Assembly: GCA_016198885.1 (NCBI GenBank)
Contig: JACQHV010000204.1
Span: 1-12,978 of the forward strand
From: Gammaproteobacteria bacterium
GTDB taxonomy: Bacteria; Pseudomonadota; Gammaproteobacteria; Eutrophobiales; Eutrophobiaceae
Length of the DNA: 12,978 nt
Reading direction: 5' to 3'
A model generated the notes under the pieces. That model was not told the DNA's origin, made no database searches, and saw only the letters and a program-made list of their open reading frames with translations. Made by a program: the position numbers and the translations under genes. The first letter of the stretch is position 1; each line of letters opens with the position of its first letter. Shown piece by piece: positions 7,277 through 12,978 of the stretch.

Positions 7277-8473
7277 TTATCTGGATATGTATTCACATGC
7301 ACTGCGTGCAGCGACCTCGCCGTGAACCAGAGAATCCGTAATGCCGTTTCCCATGAGTCGATTCCGCCCGTGCATACCGCCAGTAATCTCTCCGGCCAGA
7401 AACAGACCTGGTATTAAGGTTTCGCAGCGCGCATTTATTTTCACTCCGCCCAGATAATAGTGCAAGAACGGGAATATCAGTACATTCTGTGTCAACAGGT
7501 TCATGTGTTTTAAATTACCGTACAATTTAGGGTATGTACGCTCGAGTTGCACAGGATCAATATCTTCCAGGGTAAGCCAGAAACCTGTGCGGCCATCCTC
7601 AAGAATGACAGCGTCACCATCCGCTTTGGATTTGAACATACGTTCAGTAAGAGCGAGACGATCCTGCCGGATGTCTCCGAGATCATGATTATGCCGGTCA
7701 AGAATCCGGACCGGGAAATTCACAATACTCTCCGGTACGCATTTCCCGGGGTTCTCCTGATTCCCTGTGACAATACCGAAGGGTTGAAACTGATAATAAT
7801 CGGTGTGGACAGTCGGCAAACCAAGCCGGCACAGGATATCGAAGACGATGTGGTTTTCATTAGCCGGGTTGGTTGTTGGCGCTCTGCGACGTTGTGCTTC
7901 GTAATAGGTAATGCCACCGGTACAGCATATAACGGCCCGTGATCGGATCTCTGCATAATCGTCTTTTGTTGAATTTATCCTGATGTTAATAAATTCATTA
8001 TCCGGTTTTAAATCAATTACACGGGAATGTTCCTGGATCTCAATGTCGCAATGCTGAAGTTTATCGCGCAGGATTTTGATAATCGCGGGACCAATCTGAT
8101 CCTTGACGGAAACAATGCGTGCCTCGCTCAATCCTCCCGCCATCCTGCGGATGAATTCACCTTGCTGATCGCGGTCCAGTTCCAGTCCCCAGGATATCAG
8201 TCGATCTACAGTTGCATTGACCTGATTTACAAAGTGAAGCACCAGTCCCTGATCCAGTTCAGTGCGCGCAGATCGTATGATGTCATCAAAGAATTTTTTT
8301 CGGGATTCCGGTGATGGAAACGGCAGCTGTAGTCCACCCTGGGCCATTACAGAGTTGGAGCGTCCAACCGGTCCGTCGGTAATCAATATGCAATCACTCT
8401 GGCATGAAGCGGTAATTGCCGCCATTAAACCTGCGGCGCCGCTGCCGATTACGGCGATCTGGTATGTGCGCAC
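7277..8473 (-). CDS. NadB/fumarate-reductase-type flavoprotein (candidate sulfoacrylate reductase or related oxidoreductase)
   Basis: FAD-dependent protein of the L-aspartate oxidase/fumarate reductase family. It has the dinucleotide motif GSGAAG (10-15), the flavin-contact segment SNSVMAQGGLQ (39-49), the CTGG and TTNP segments (184-203), HYYLGG (338-343), and GLFLAGEITGGMHGRNR (356-372) with the substrate-binding arginine. At 398 residues it lacks the C-terminal helical domain of true NadB (about 530-540). The usual QFHPT reads QFQPF (228-232), so an active-site histidine is glutamine. Aspartate oxidase activity is therefore doubtful. As sulfoacrylate is a fumarate analogue and cysteate an aspartate analogue, I infer it reduces sulfoacrylate or oxidises a sulfonated amino acid. 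It is the first gene of the operon. The start is GTG with no clear ribosome binding site; no ATG lies in frame nearby upstream. Confidence 0.82.
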   Translation of the reverse strand: MRTYQIAVIGSGAAGLMAAITASCQSDCILITDGPVGRSNSVMAQGGLQLPFPSPESRKKFFDDIIRSARTELDQGLVLHFVNQVNATVDRLISWGLELDRDQQGEFIRRMAGGLSEARIVSVKDQIGPAIIKILRDKLQHCDIEIQEHSRVIDLKPDNEFINIRINSTKDDYAEIRSRAVICCTGGITYYEAQRRRAPTTNPANENHIVFDILCRLGLPTVHTDYYQFQPFGIVTGNQENPGKCVPESIVNFPVRILDRHNHDLGDIRQDRLALTERMFKSKADGDAVILEDGRTGFWLTLEDIDPVQLERTYPKLYGNLKHMNLLTQNVLIFPFLHYYLGGVKINARCETLIPGLFLAGEITGGMHGRNRLMGNGITDSLVHGEVAARSACEYISR

Positions 8474-8474
8474 T

Positions 8475-8507
8475 TTAATCGTTGCACGGAGGAAGCAAGA
8501 CAGGCAT
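8475..8507 (-). other. Short upstream ORF in the leader of the flavoprotein gene
   Basis: On the minus strand a 10-codon ORF (MPVLLPPCND) starts with ATG at 8507 and stops with TAA at 8475-8477, one base before the GTG of the flavoprotein. It lies downstream of the predicted TATAAT box, so it would be in the mRNA. The leader also carries CTTCCTCC, which resembles the 16S anti-Shine-Dalgarno sequence instead of a ribosome binding site. It may re-deliver ribosomes to the GTG, or be chance. Confidence 0.2.
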
Positions 8508-8515
8508 AAATAATC

Positions 8516-8521
8516 ATTATA
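8516..8521 (-). promoter_or_regulatory. -10 box (TATAAT) of the minus-strand sulfonate operon
   Basis: A perfect TATAAT lies on the minus strand, about 43 bases upstream of the flavoprotein GTG. The predicted transcript start leaves a leader of roughly 35 bases. The -35 position is only AT-rich (GAAAAT at 17-base spacing), so the promoter may need an activator or be weak. No other promoter candidate was seen inside the operon, where gaps are 13 bases or less. Confidence 0.4.
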
Positions 8522-8641
8522 TTGAGGTTCCGGGAAAAATTTTCTTCACCGAACGGAGATTGTATCAAAATACCTGTTTTGACCCTGACTGACACCGGCG
8601 AAATTTATCCTGCCCATTGATATATTCTGTTTGAATGCACA

Positions 8642-8650
8642 TGATATAGT
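8642..8650 (+). promoter_or_regulatory. Extended -10 promoter of pssA
   Basis: TGATATAGT is an extended -10 element (TG, one base, TATAGT). It would start transcription near 8657, leaving about 60 bases of leader before ATG 8718. A start at ATG 8661 would have almost no leader, which supports the downstream start. A TTGATA at 8617 is too far away to act as its -35. Confidence 0.35.
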
Positions 8651-8717
8651 TATCAGGTAAATGCAGACAATATTGGCACGAAATCGTGCATTAGAAATTT
8701 CCGGAAGGACCAGGTAT

Positions 8718-9461
8718 ATGATTAACCGGCGTCGTGGTATTTACATTCTGCCCAATTTGTTCACGACGGCAGCGCTGTTTGCCGGGTTTTATTCCATTGT
8801 GGCCGCCATGAATGCCCGCTTTGAATCTGCTGCGATCGCCATATTTGTCGCCATGATCCTGGATGGTATGGATGGCCGCATTGCGCGACTGACCAATACA
8901 CAGACTGATTTCGGTGTTGAATATGACAGTCTATCCGACATGGTGTCATTTGGTCTTGCACCTGCCCTGGTGGTCTATCAATGGTCTCTTTCCAACTTGG
9001 GTAAACTTGGCTGGCTTGCCGCCTTTATATTTGCGGCCGCGACTGCTCTTCGCCTTGCACGTTTTAATACCCAGGCGGCCAGTGCGGACAAGCGTTTTTT
9101 CCAGGGCCTGCCGTGCCCGGCAGCCGCTGCCCTGATTGCCGGGATGATCTGGTTTGCAGAATCCCGGGGATTGGTGGATGGCACTGGCATTTTATTTATT
9201 ACCTTCCCCATTACAGTTCTCGCAGGCGTATTGATGGTGAGTAATATCCGCTATCACAGTTTCAAGCAGTTTGATCTGAAAGGCAGGGTGCCGTTTGTTA
9301 CGGTTTTGATTATTGTTCTGGTATTTGTATTTATCGCGAGTGAGCCGCCACTGGTGCTGTTTTTAATCACGTTTAGCTATGCGGTATCCGGGCCTGCCAT
9401 GACACTGGTTCTCATCCGTAAGCACCGGGCCGCGCGGAAAATGCAGGAAACCATTAAGTAA
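8718..9461 (+). CDS. pssA: CDP-diacylglycerol--serine O-phosphatidyltransferase (phosphatidylserine synthase)
   Basis: Inner-membrane enzyme making phosphatidylserine from CDP-diacylglycerol and serine, the first committed step to phosphatidylethanolamine. The CDP-alcohol phosphatidyltransferase signature is complete: D49, D52-G53, A56-R57, G66, D70 and D74, counted from the chosen start. The N terminus RRRGIYILPNLFTTAALFAGF is typical of proteobacterial type II PssA, and several hydrophobic helices follow. I chose ATG 8718 because GGAAGGA at 8703-8709 is well spaced for it and the conserved sequence begins there; an in-frame ATG at 8661 would add 19 residues. pssA between ilvC and leuA is a known proteobacterial arrangement, but here it has its own promoter and is separated from ilvC by the inserted genes. 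Confidence 0.96.
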   Translation: MINRRRGIYILPNLFTTAALFAGFYSIVAAMNARFESAAIAIFVAMILDGMDGRIARLTNTQTDFGVEYDSLSDMVSFGLAPALVVYQWSLSNLGKLGWLAAFIFAAATALRLARFNTQAASADKRFFQGLPCPAAAALIAGMIWFAESRGLVDGTGILFITFPITVLAGVLMVSNIRYHSFKQFDLKGRVPFVTVLIIVLVFVFIASEPPLVLFLITFSYAVSGPAMTLVLIRKHRAARKMQETIK

Positions 9462-9487
9462 TAACCGGTTTTCTCCCGCTTTATTGC

Positions 9488-9515
9488 TTGCAAATATCGC
9501 GTATATTGATATATT
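9488..9515 (+). promoter_or_regulatory. Candidate promoter for leuA and its leader
   Basis: TTGCAA (9488-9493) and TATATT (9510-9515) are separated by 16 bases, a fair sigma-70 match in the 264-base gap before leuA. Transcription would start near 9522, directly at the ATG (9523) of the candidate leucine leader ORF, which would then be leaderless or nearly so. Other AT-rich choices exist in this stretch. Confidence 0.35.
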
Positions 9516-9522
9516 CAAGCTT

Positions 9523-9603
9523 ATGATTTGTATCAACATACAAACTTTTTTTCCCTGTCTTTGCCAGGCGTTACTGTCCGGTCGTCTGCTTCTGCTGCCC
9601 TGA
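9523..9603 (+). CDS. leuL: Candidate leucine-rich leader peptide of leuA
   Basis: A 26-codon ORF opens with ATG 9523 and ends with TGA 9601-9603, about 120 bases before leuA. Seven of its codons are leucine; the last five before the stop read CTG CTT CTG CTG CCC (LLLLP), and TTA CTG stands just upstream. A leucine run in a short ORF before leuA is the hallmark of leader peptides that sense leucyl-tRNA supply. Against it: no clear ribosome binding site, a run of seven T within the ORF, and no strong GC-rich terminator after it. A translational version is possible: CTGCTGCC at 9592-9599, within the leucine run, can pair with GGAGCAG of the leuA ribosome binding site (9715-9721) with one bulge. 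Confidence 0.35.
   Translation: MICINIQTFFPCLCQALLSGRLLLLP
9527..9552 (+). terminator. Hairpin plus T-run downstream of pssA
   Basis: TTTGTAT, a CAAC loop and ATACAAA form a perfect 7-bp stem, followed after one base by seven T (9546-9552). The shape is that of an intrinsic terminator for pssA, although the stem is AT-rich and so probably weak. It overlaps the 5' part of the candidate leucine leader ORF, so the two readings of this stretch compete unless the hairpin acts on transcripts arriving from pssA. Confidence 0.4.
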
Positions 9604-9725
9604 ACGGGCAAAAACACCTCATTTTTACAATTCAAATACTATTGTTTGCATTAATTGCGAACATTTTCCTTATTGTTTCATCCATGCTGCCAAATTAGTA
9701 TGGATAGAAGTAGCGGAGCAGGACC

Positions 9726-11273
9726 ATGAAAGACAAATTGATAATTTTTGATACCACGCTTCGGGATGGTGAACAAAGTCCCGGCGCGTCCATGACGAAG
9801 GATGAAAAATTGCGTATTGCCAAGGCACTGGAGCGCATGCGTGTTGATGTTATTGAAGCAGGATTTCCGATTGCAAGCCCCGGTGATTTTGAGGCGGTCA
9901 GACAAGTCGCAGAATCGGTGAAGAACAGTACGGTCTGCGGGCTTGCCCGTGCCCTGGATAAAGATATTGATCGGGCCGCTGCTGCATTGAAGAATGCAGC
10001 ATCTGCGCGTATCCATACCTTTATTGCAACATCCCCGATTCATATGCGGGAGAAATTGCGCATGGGGCCGGACCAGGTACTTGCACAGGCTGTCCATGCA
10101 GTCAAACGTGCACGAAAATATACGGACAATGTTGAATTTTCTCCTGAGGATGCCGGACGTTCCGAGATTGATTTTTTATGCCGGGTGCTGGAAGCGGTGA
10201 TCGATGCGGGCGCCACCACAGTCAATATACCTGATACGGTGGGTTATAATCTGCCGCACCAGTTTGGTGAATTGATCCGGCAACTAATTGAACGCGTGCC
10301 GAATTCCGATAAGGCCGTATTCTCTGTCCATTGCCACAATGATCTTGGCCTTGCGGTGGGTAATTCATTATCGGCAGTCCTGAACGGCGCACGCCAGGTC
10401 GAATGTACCATTAACGGATTGGGGGAACGTGCAGGTAATGCCGCCCTTGAAGAGATCGTGATGACAGTACGCACCCGTCAGGATGTATTTCCCTGCGATA
10501 TAGGTCTGGATACTACCCAGATAGTGCATTGTTCAAAACTGGTGTCCAATATTACAGGTTTCCCGGTGCAACCGAACAAGGCCATCGTCGGAGCCAATGC
10601 CTTTGCCCATGAATCCGGTATTCATCAGGATGGCGTAATGAAAAGCCGCGAGACATACGAAATCATGCGTGCCCAGGATGTCGGCTGGCATACCAACCGG
10701 ATGGTTCTGGGTAAGCACTCAGGTCGTAGTGCGTTTCGCGCGCGTCTGCAGGATCTCGGGTTTGAATTTGAACGCGAGGAAGATTTGAATGCCGCCTTCG
10801 GCCGCTTCAAGGATCTCGCCGACAAGAAACACGATATCTATGATGAGGATCTGCTGGCCATGGTGACAGACGCCATCCACGATGCCGCCCAGGATCGCCT
10901 GAAGTTCGTGGCTCTCAAGGCGGTTTCCGAAACCGGTGAGACGCCGAAAGCGACAATTATACTGTCTGTGGATGGCATCGAAAAACAGGCGCATGCCGAA
11001 GGCAGCGGACCGGTGGATGCTACATTCAAGGCCATCGAGTCCATTGTCGCGAGTGGTTGTGACCTGCAATTATTTTCAATCAGCAACATCACCACAGGAG
11101 CTGATTCACAGGGCGAGGTGACAGTGCGTATTGATAAAGGCGGCCGCATCATCAACGGCCAAGGTGCGGATACCGACATAGTCGTTGCCTCTGCCAAGGC
11201 CTATCTCAACGCCCTGAACAAGGCACTTTACACACCGCCGCGCACTCATCCACAGGCAGCCGCGCCGGTATGA
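9726..11273 (+). CDS. leuA: 2-isopropylmalate synthase
   Basis: Condenses acetyl-CoA with 2-oxoisovalerate, the first committed step of leucine synthesis. The 515-residue protein has the long LeuA form. The catalytic TIM barrel shows DTTLRDGEQSPG (9-20) with R13 and D14, the metal-binding H202 and H204 in SVHCHNDLGLA, and GLGERAGNAALEE (231-243). A linker holding the GANAFAHESGIHQDG segment leads to the C-terminal leucine-binding regulatory domain (about 390-510), so feedback inhibition by leucine is expected. The start ATG 9726 follows GGAGCAGGA (9715-9723). Its stop overlaps the next ATG (ATGA), coupling it to the uracil-DNA glycosylase gene. Transcription or translation may also respond to the leucine-rich ORF upstream. 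Confidence 0.98.
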   Translation: MKDKLIIFDTTLRDGEQSPGASMTKDEKLRIAKALERMRVDVIEAGFPIASPGDFEAVRQVAESVKNSTVCGLARALDKDIDRAAAALKNAASARIHTFIATSPIHMREKLRMGPDQVLAQAVHAVKRARKYTDNVEFSPEDAGRSEIDFLCRVLEAVIDAGATTVNIPDTVGYNLPHQFGELIRQLIERVPNSDKAVFSVHCHNDLGLAVGNSLSAVLNGARQVECTINGLGERAGNAALEEIVMTVRTRQDVFPCDIGLDTTQIVHCSKLVSNITGFPVQPNKAIVGANAFAHESGIHQDGVMKSRETYEIMRAQDVGWHTNRMVLGKHSGRSAFRARLQDLGFEFEREEDLNAAFGRFKDLADKKHDIYDEDLLAMVTDAIHDAAQDRLKFVALKAVSETGETPKATIILSVDGIEKQAHAEGSGPVDATFKAIESIVASGCDLQLFSISNITTGADSQGEVTVRIDKGGRIINGQGADTDIVVASAKAYLNALNKALYTPPRTHPQAAAPV

Positions 11274-11971
11274 ACCTGACTCCGGCACAACGTTATTATC
11301 TTCAAACAATCGGAATTGATATTTTTGTAAGCAGGGATAGTAATGCTGAATCACTAGTTGTACCTGAAGAGCAGGTATTAGTTTCATCTGCACCGTATAC
11401 AGGTGGCAATGAGGAGATTTGGAACGATCTGCGTAAACAGGTGGCCGTATGTACGCGTTGCGAATTACATAAAGGCCGCACCCAGACGGTTTTTGGCGTG
11501 GGTGATACCAATGCGGACTGGATGATCATCGGTGAGGCCCCCGGCGCGGAAGAAGACAGACAGGGTGAACCTTTCGTAGGACGGGCCGGCAAGCTGCTGA
11601 ATTCCATGCTGCATGCGATCGGGTTGAAGCGCGAACAGGTGTTTATTGCGAATATTTTGAAATGTCGCCCACCCAATAATCGTGACCCGAGGCCGGAAGA
11701 GGTTGCCTGCTGCGAATCCTACTTGAGACAGCAAATTGCTCTGGTAAATCCAAAGATCGTCCTTGCGCTGGGACGAATCGCGGCACAAAATTTATTAAAG
11801 GTGGACACTCCAATCGGACAGATGCGTGGCCGCCGGTATGAGTATCCGGGCCCCAGGGTGCCGGTTGTTGTGACCTATCATCCTGCCTATCTGTTACGTT
11901 CTCCAAGAGAGAAGCGGAAATCCTGGCAGGACCTGCAACTGGCGATGCGGATATACAGGGAATCGAAATGA
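11270..11971 (+). CDS. udg: Family-4 (iron-sulfur) uracil-DNA glycosylase
   Basis: Removes uracil from DNA to start base excision repair. Family-4 hallmarks are clear: [4Fe-4S] cysteines C61 and C64 (CTRC), C132 (KCRPPNNR) and C147/C148; motif A GEAPGAEEDRQGEPFVGRAG (88-107); and motif B HPAYLLR (204-210). The 233 residues include an N-terminal extension of about 50. Its first part, AQRYYLQTIGIDIFV (6-20), resembles the short LGI peptide at the start of HolD, the polymerase III psi subunit, and may be a protein-docking motif; this is inference. It is coupled by ATGA overlaps to leuA before it and to rimI after it. udg next to rimI is common in proteobacteria, while co-translation with leuA is less expected. 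Confidence 0.93.
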   Translation: MNLTPAQRYYLQTIGIDIFVSRDSNAESLVVPEEQVLVSSAPYTGGNEEIWNDLRKQVAVCTRCELHKGRTQTVFGVGDTNADWMIIGEAPGAEEDRQGEPFVGRAGKLLNSMLHAIGLKREQVFIANILKCRPPNNRDPRPEEVACCESYLRQQIALVNPKIVLALGRIAAQNLLKVDTPIGQMRGRRYEYPGPRVPVVVTYHPAYLLRSPREKRKSWQDLQLAMRIYRESK

Positions 11972-12435
11972 GTGCAGTATTAAAAGAGTCAATGCCGGAT
12001 TTCCGGCCGATGAAAGATGTTGATCTTGCTGAGATTTTGGCGATAGAACAGTCTGCCTATATCTATCCCTGGTCCGAGATTATATTTCAGGACTGTCTGC
12101 GGGTTGGTTATTGTTGCTGGGTGCTTGAATTTGACAAGATAATTATCGCCTATGGCGTGATGTCCGTGGCTGCAGGAGAGTGCCATTTATTGAATCTTTG
12201 CGTCAGGCCAGATGTCCAGAATAAAGGATATGGGAATATGATGCTTGAATATCTGCTTGGCCTGGCCCGCCGGCATAACGCAGATACCGCCTTTCTGGAA
12301 GTCAGGCCATCCAATGAATACGCACGCAAGCTGTATCATCGCGCCGGATTTAACGAGGTGGGTATGCGCAGGGATTATTATCCTGCCGAATTCGGCAAGG
12401 AAGATGCGATAATACTCGCACGTTCACTGATCTGA
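11968..12435 (+). CDS. rimI: Ribosomal protein bS18 alanine N-acetyltransferase
   Basis: GNAT acetyltransferase that acetylates the N-terminal alanine of ribosomal protein bS18 with acetyl-CoA. The 155-residue protein has YPWSE (residues 30-34), the acetyl-CoA loop VRPDVQNKGYGN (beta4 and the Q/R-x-x-G-x-G/A motif), LEVRPSNEYARKLY and the C-terminal RRDYYP followed by EDAI, all in the RimI order. The N terminus is about eight residues longer than in short RimI proteins. The start overlaps the udg stop by four bases. The next gene, cysM, follows after 16 bases. Confusion with other GNATs is unlikely given the EVRPSN and RRDYYP blocks. Confidence 0.94.
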   Translation: MSAVLKESMPDFRPMKDVDLAEILAIEQSAYIYPWSEIIFQDCLRVGYCCWVLEFDKIIIAYGVMSVAAGECHLLNLCVRPDVQNKGYGNMMLEYLLGLARRHNADTAFLEVRPSNEYARKLYHRAGFNEVGMRRDYYPAEFGKEDAIILARSLI

Positions 12436-12451
12436 CATAACATTATAACTT

Positions 12452-12978
12452 ATGAGTTACCACGCATATTCAAAAACACCTGCCTCAGACAGGATCGATG
12501 TTCCAACAATAGAATCCTGTGTCGGCAATACACCACTTGTTAGATTGCAACGCCTGCCAGGTCAATCCAGTAATCTGCTTCTCGCAAAACTCGAGGGTGA
12601 CAATCCGGCTGGATCGGTAAAAGACAGGCCTGCACTCAGCATGATCAAGCATGCGCAGGAACGTGGCGAGATCAAACCCGGCGATATACTCATTGAAGCT
12701 ACCAGTGGCAATACCGGCATCGCGCTGGCCATGGCTGCGGCAATCCGGGGCTACAAGATGATACTTATCATGCCGGAGCATATGAGTCTTGAACGGCGCG
12801 TAGCCATGCAGGCATTCGGCGCGGAGATCATCCTGGTCAGTAAGGAAGAAGGTATGGAAGGGGCAAGAGATCTTGCCGAGCAGATGCAGAAGGAAGGCAA
12901 GGGCAGGGTGCTTGACCAGTTTGCGAATCCCGATAACCCGCGCTCCCATTATGAAGGCACCGGGCCGGAGATCTGGCG
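12452..12978 (+). CDS. cysM: Cysteine synthase B (O-acetylserine sulfhydrylase B), 5' part
   Basis: PLP enzyme that makes cysteine from O-acetylserine and sulfide; CysM also accepts thiosulfate to form S-sulfocysteine. The gene runs off the right edge: about 175 codons are present of roughly 300. It reads as CysM and not CysK from VGNTPLVRLQRLPG (24-37), the PLP lysine K57 in NPAGSVKDRPALSMI, the phosphate-cradling TSGNTG (84-89), IMPEHMSLERR, the EGMEGARDLA block and DQFANPDNP. I placed the start at ATG 12452; upstream is only a weak ribosome binding site, and the next in-frame conserved sequence begins near residue 18. It may be transcribed with rimI. Confidence 0.95.
   Translation, partial: MSYHAYSKTPASDRIDVPTIESCVGNTPLVRLQRLPGQSSNLLLAKLEGDNPAGSVKDRPALSMIKHAQERGEIKPGDILIEATSGNTGIALAMAAAIRGYKMILIMPEHMSLERRVAMQAFGAEIILVSKEEGMEGARDLAEQMQKEGKGRVLDQFANPDNPRSHYEGTGPEIW

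Noticed and set aside
7277..8473. Annotation as nadB (NAD synthesis)
   Set aside because: Too short, active-site histidine replaced by glutamine, and no nadA or nadC nearby.
3825..8473. A complete coenzyme M biosynthesis cluster
   Set aside because: Only the first two steps have counterparts; no decarboxylase, PLP-type thiolation or other later-step gene is visible in the window.
9596..9610. TGCCC-TGAAC-GGGCA hairpin at the end of the leucine leader as an attenuator terminator
   Set aside because: The stem is only 5 bp and is followed by A residues, not a T run.

Overview
The window looks like a chromosomal segment of a mid-GC proteobacterium, most likely a gammaproteobacterium (a betaproteobacterium is not excluded). 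The clues are the chain ilvC ... pssA-leuA (branched-chain amino acid genes with phosphatidylserine synthase between them, a familiar proteobacterial order), a family-4 uracil-DNA glycosylase overlapping rimI, and cysM. No tRNA, rRNA, CRISPR array, transposase or prophage gene was seen. Bases 1-84 hold no gene I can name: all three plus frames close (stops at 21-23, 41-43 and 58-60), so this is probably the tail of an upstream gene plus the ilvC ribosome binding site.

Layout. (1) 85-1101: ilvC. (2) 1102-1389: a non-coding element made of two diverged tandem modules of about 142 bp, each bounded by its own inverted repeat; probably a dispersed MITE-like repeat. (3) 1515-3794, plus strand: a FemAB/GNAT-type acyltransferase and a Wzx-type flippase. 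(4) 8473-3825, minus strand: four tightly packed genes (NadB-like flavoprotein, argininosuccinate-lyase-family protein, ComA-type phosphosulfolactate synthase, COG3919-type ATP-grasp ligase) that converge on the flippase. (5) 8718-12978, plus strand: pssA, a candidate leucine leader, leuA, then leuA-udg-rimI with successive ATGA overlaps, and the 5' part of cysM.

The most interesting part is block 4. ComA joins sulfite to phosphoenolpyruvate to give phosphosulfolactate. In bacterial coenzyme M synthesis a lyase of the aspartase/fumarase superfamily then removes phosphate to give sulfoacrylate, a sulfonate analogue of fumarate. Here the next enzyme is a NadB/fumarate-reductase-type flavoprotein, and an ATP-grasp ligase follows. 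This suggests a sulfonate pathway that is not coenzyme M synthesis as known: for example reduction to 3-sulfopropanoate, then ATP-dependent attachment to an amine or other nucleophile. The adjacent acyltransferase and flippase suggest, more weakly, that the product ends up on an exported lipid-linked glycan.

Blocks 2-4 (about 7.4 kb) sit between ilvC and pssA-leuA, which are adjacent in many proteobacteria, so the cassette looks like an insertion into a conserved locus. Upstream of leuA is a 26-codon ORF with seven leucine codons, including a run of four just before its stop. It is a candidate leucine-sensing leader peptide.
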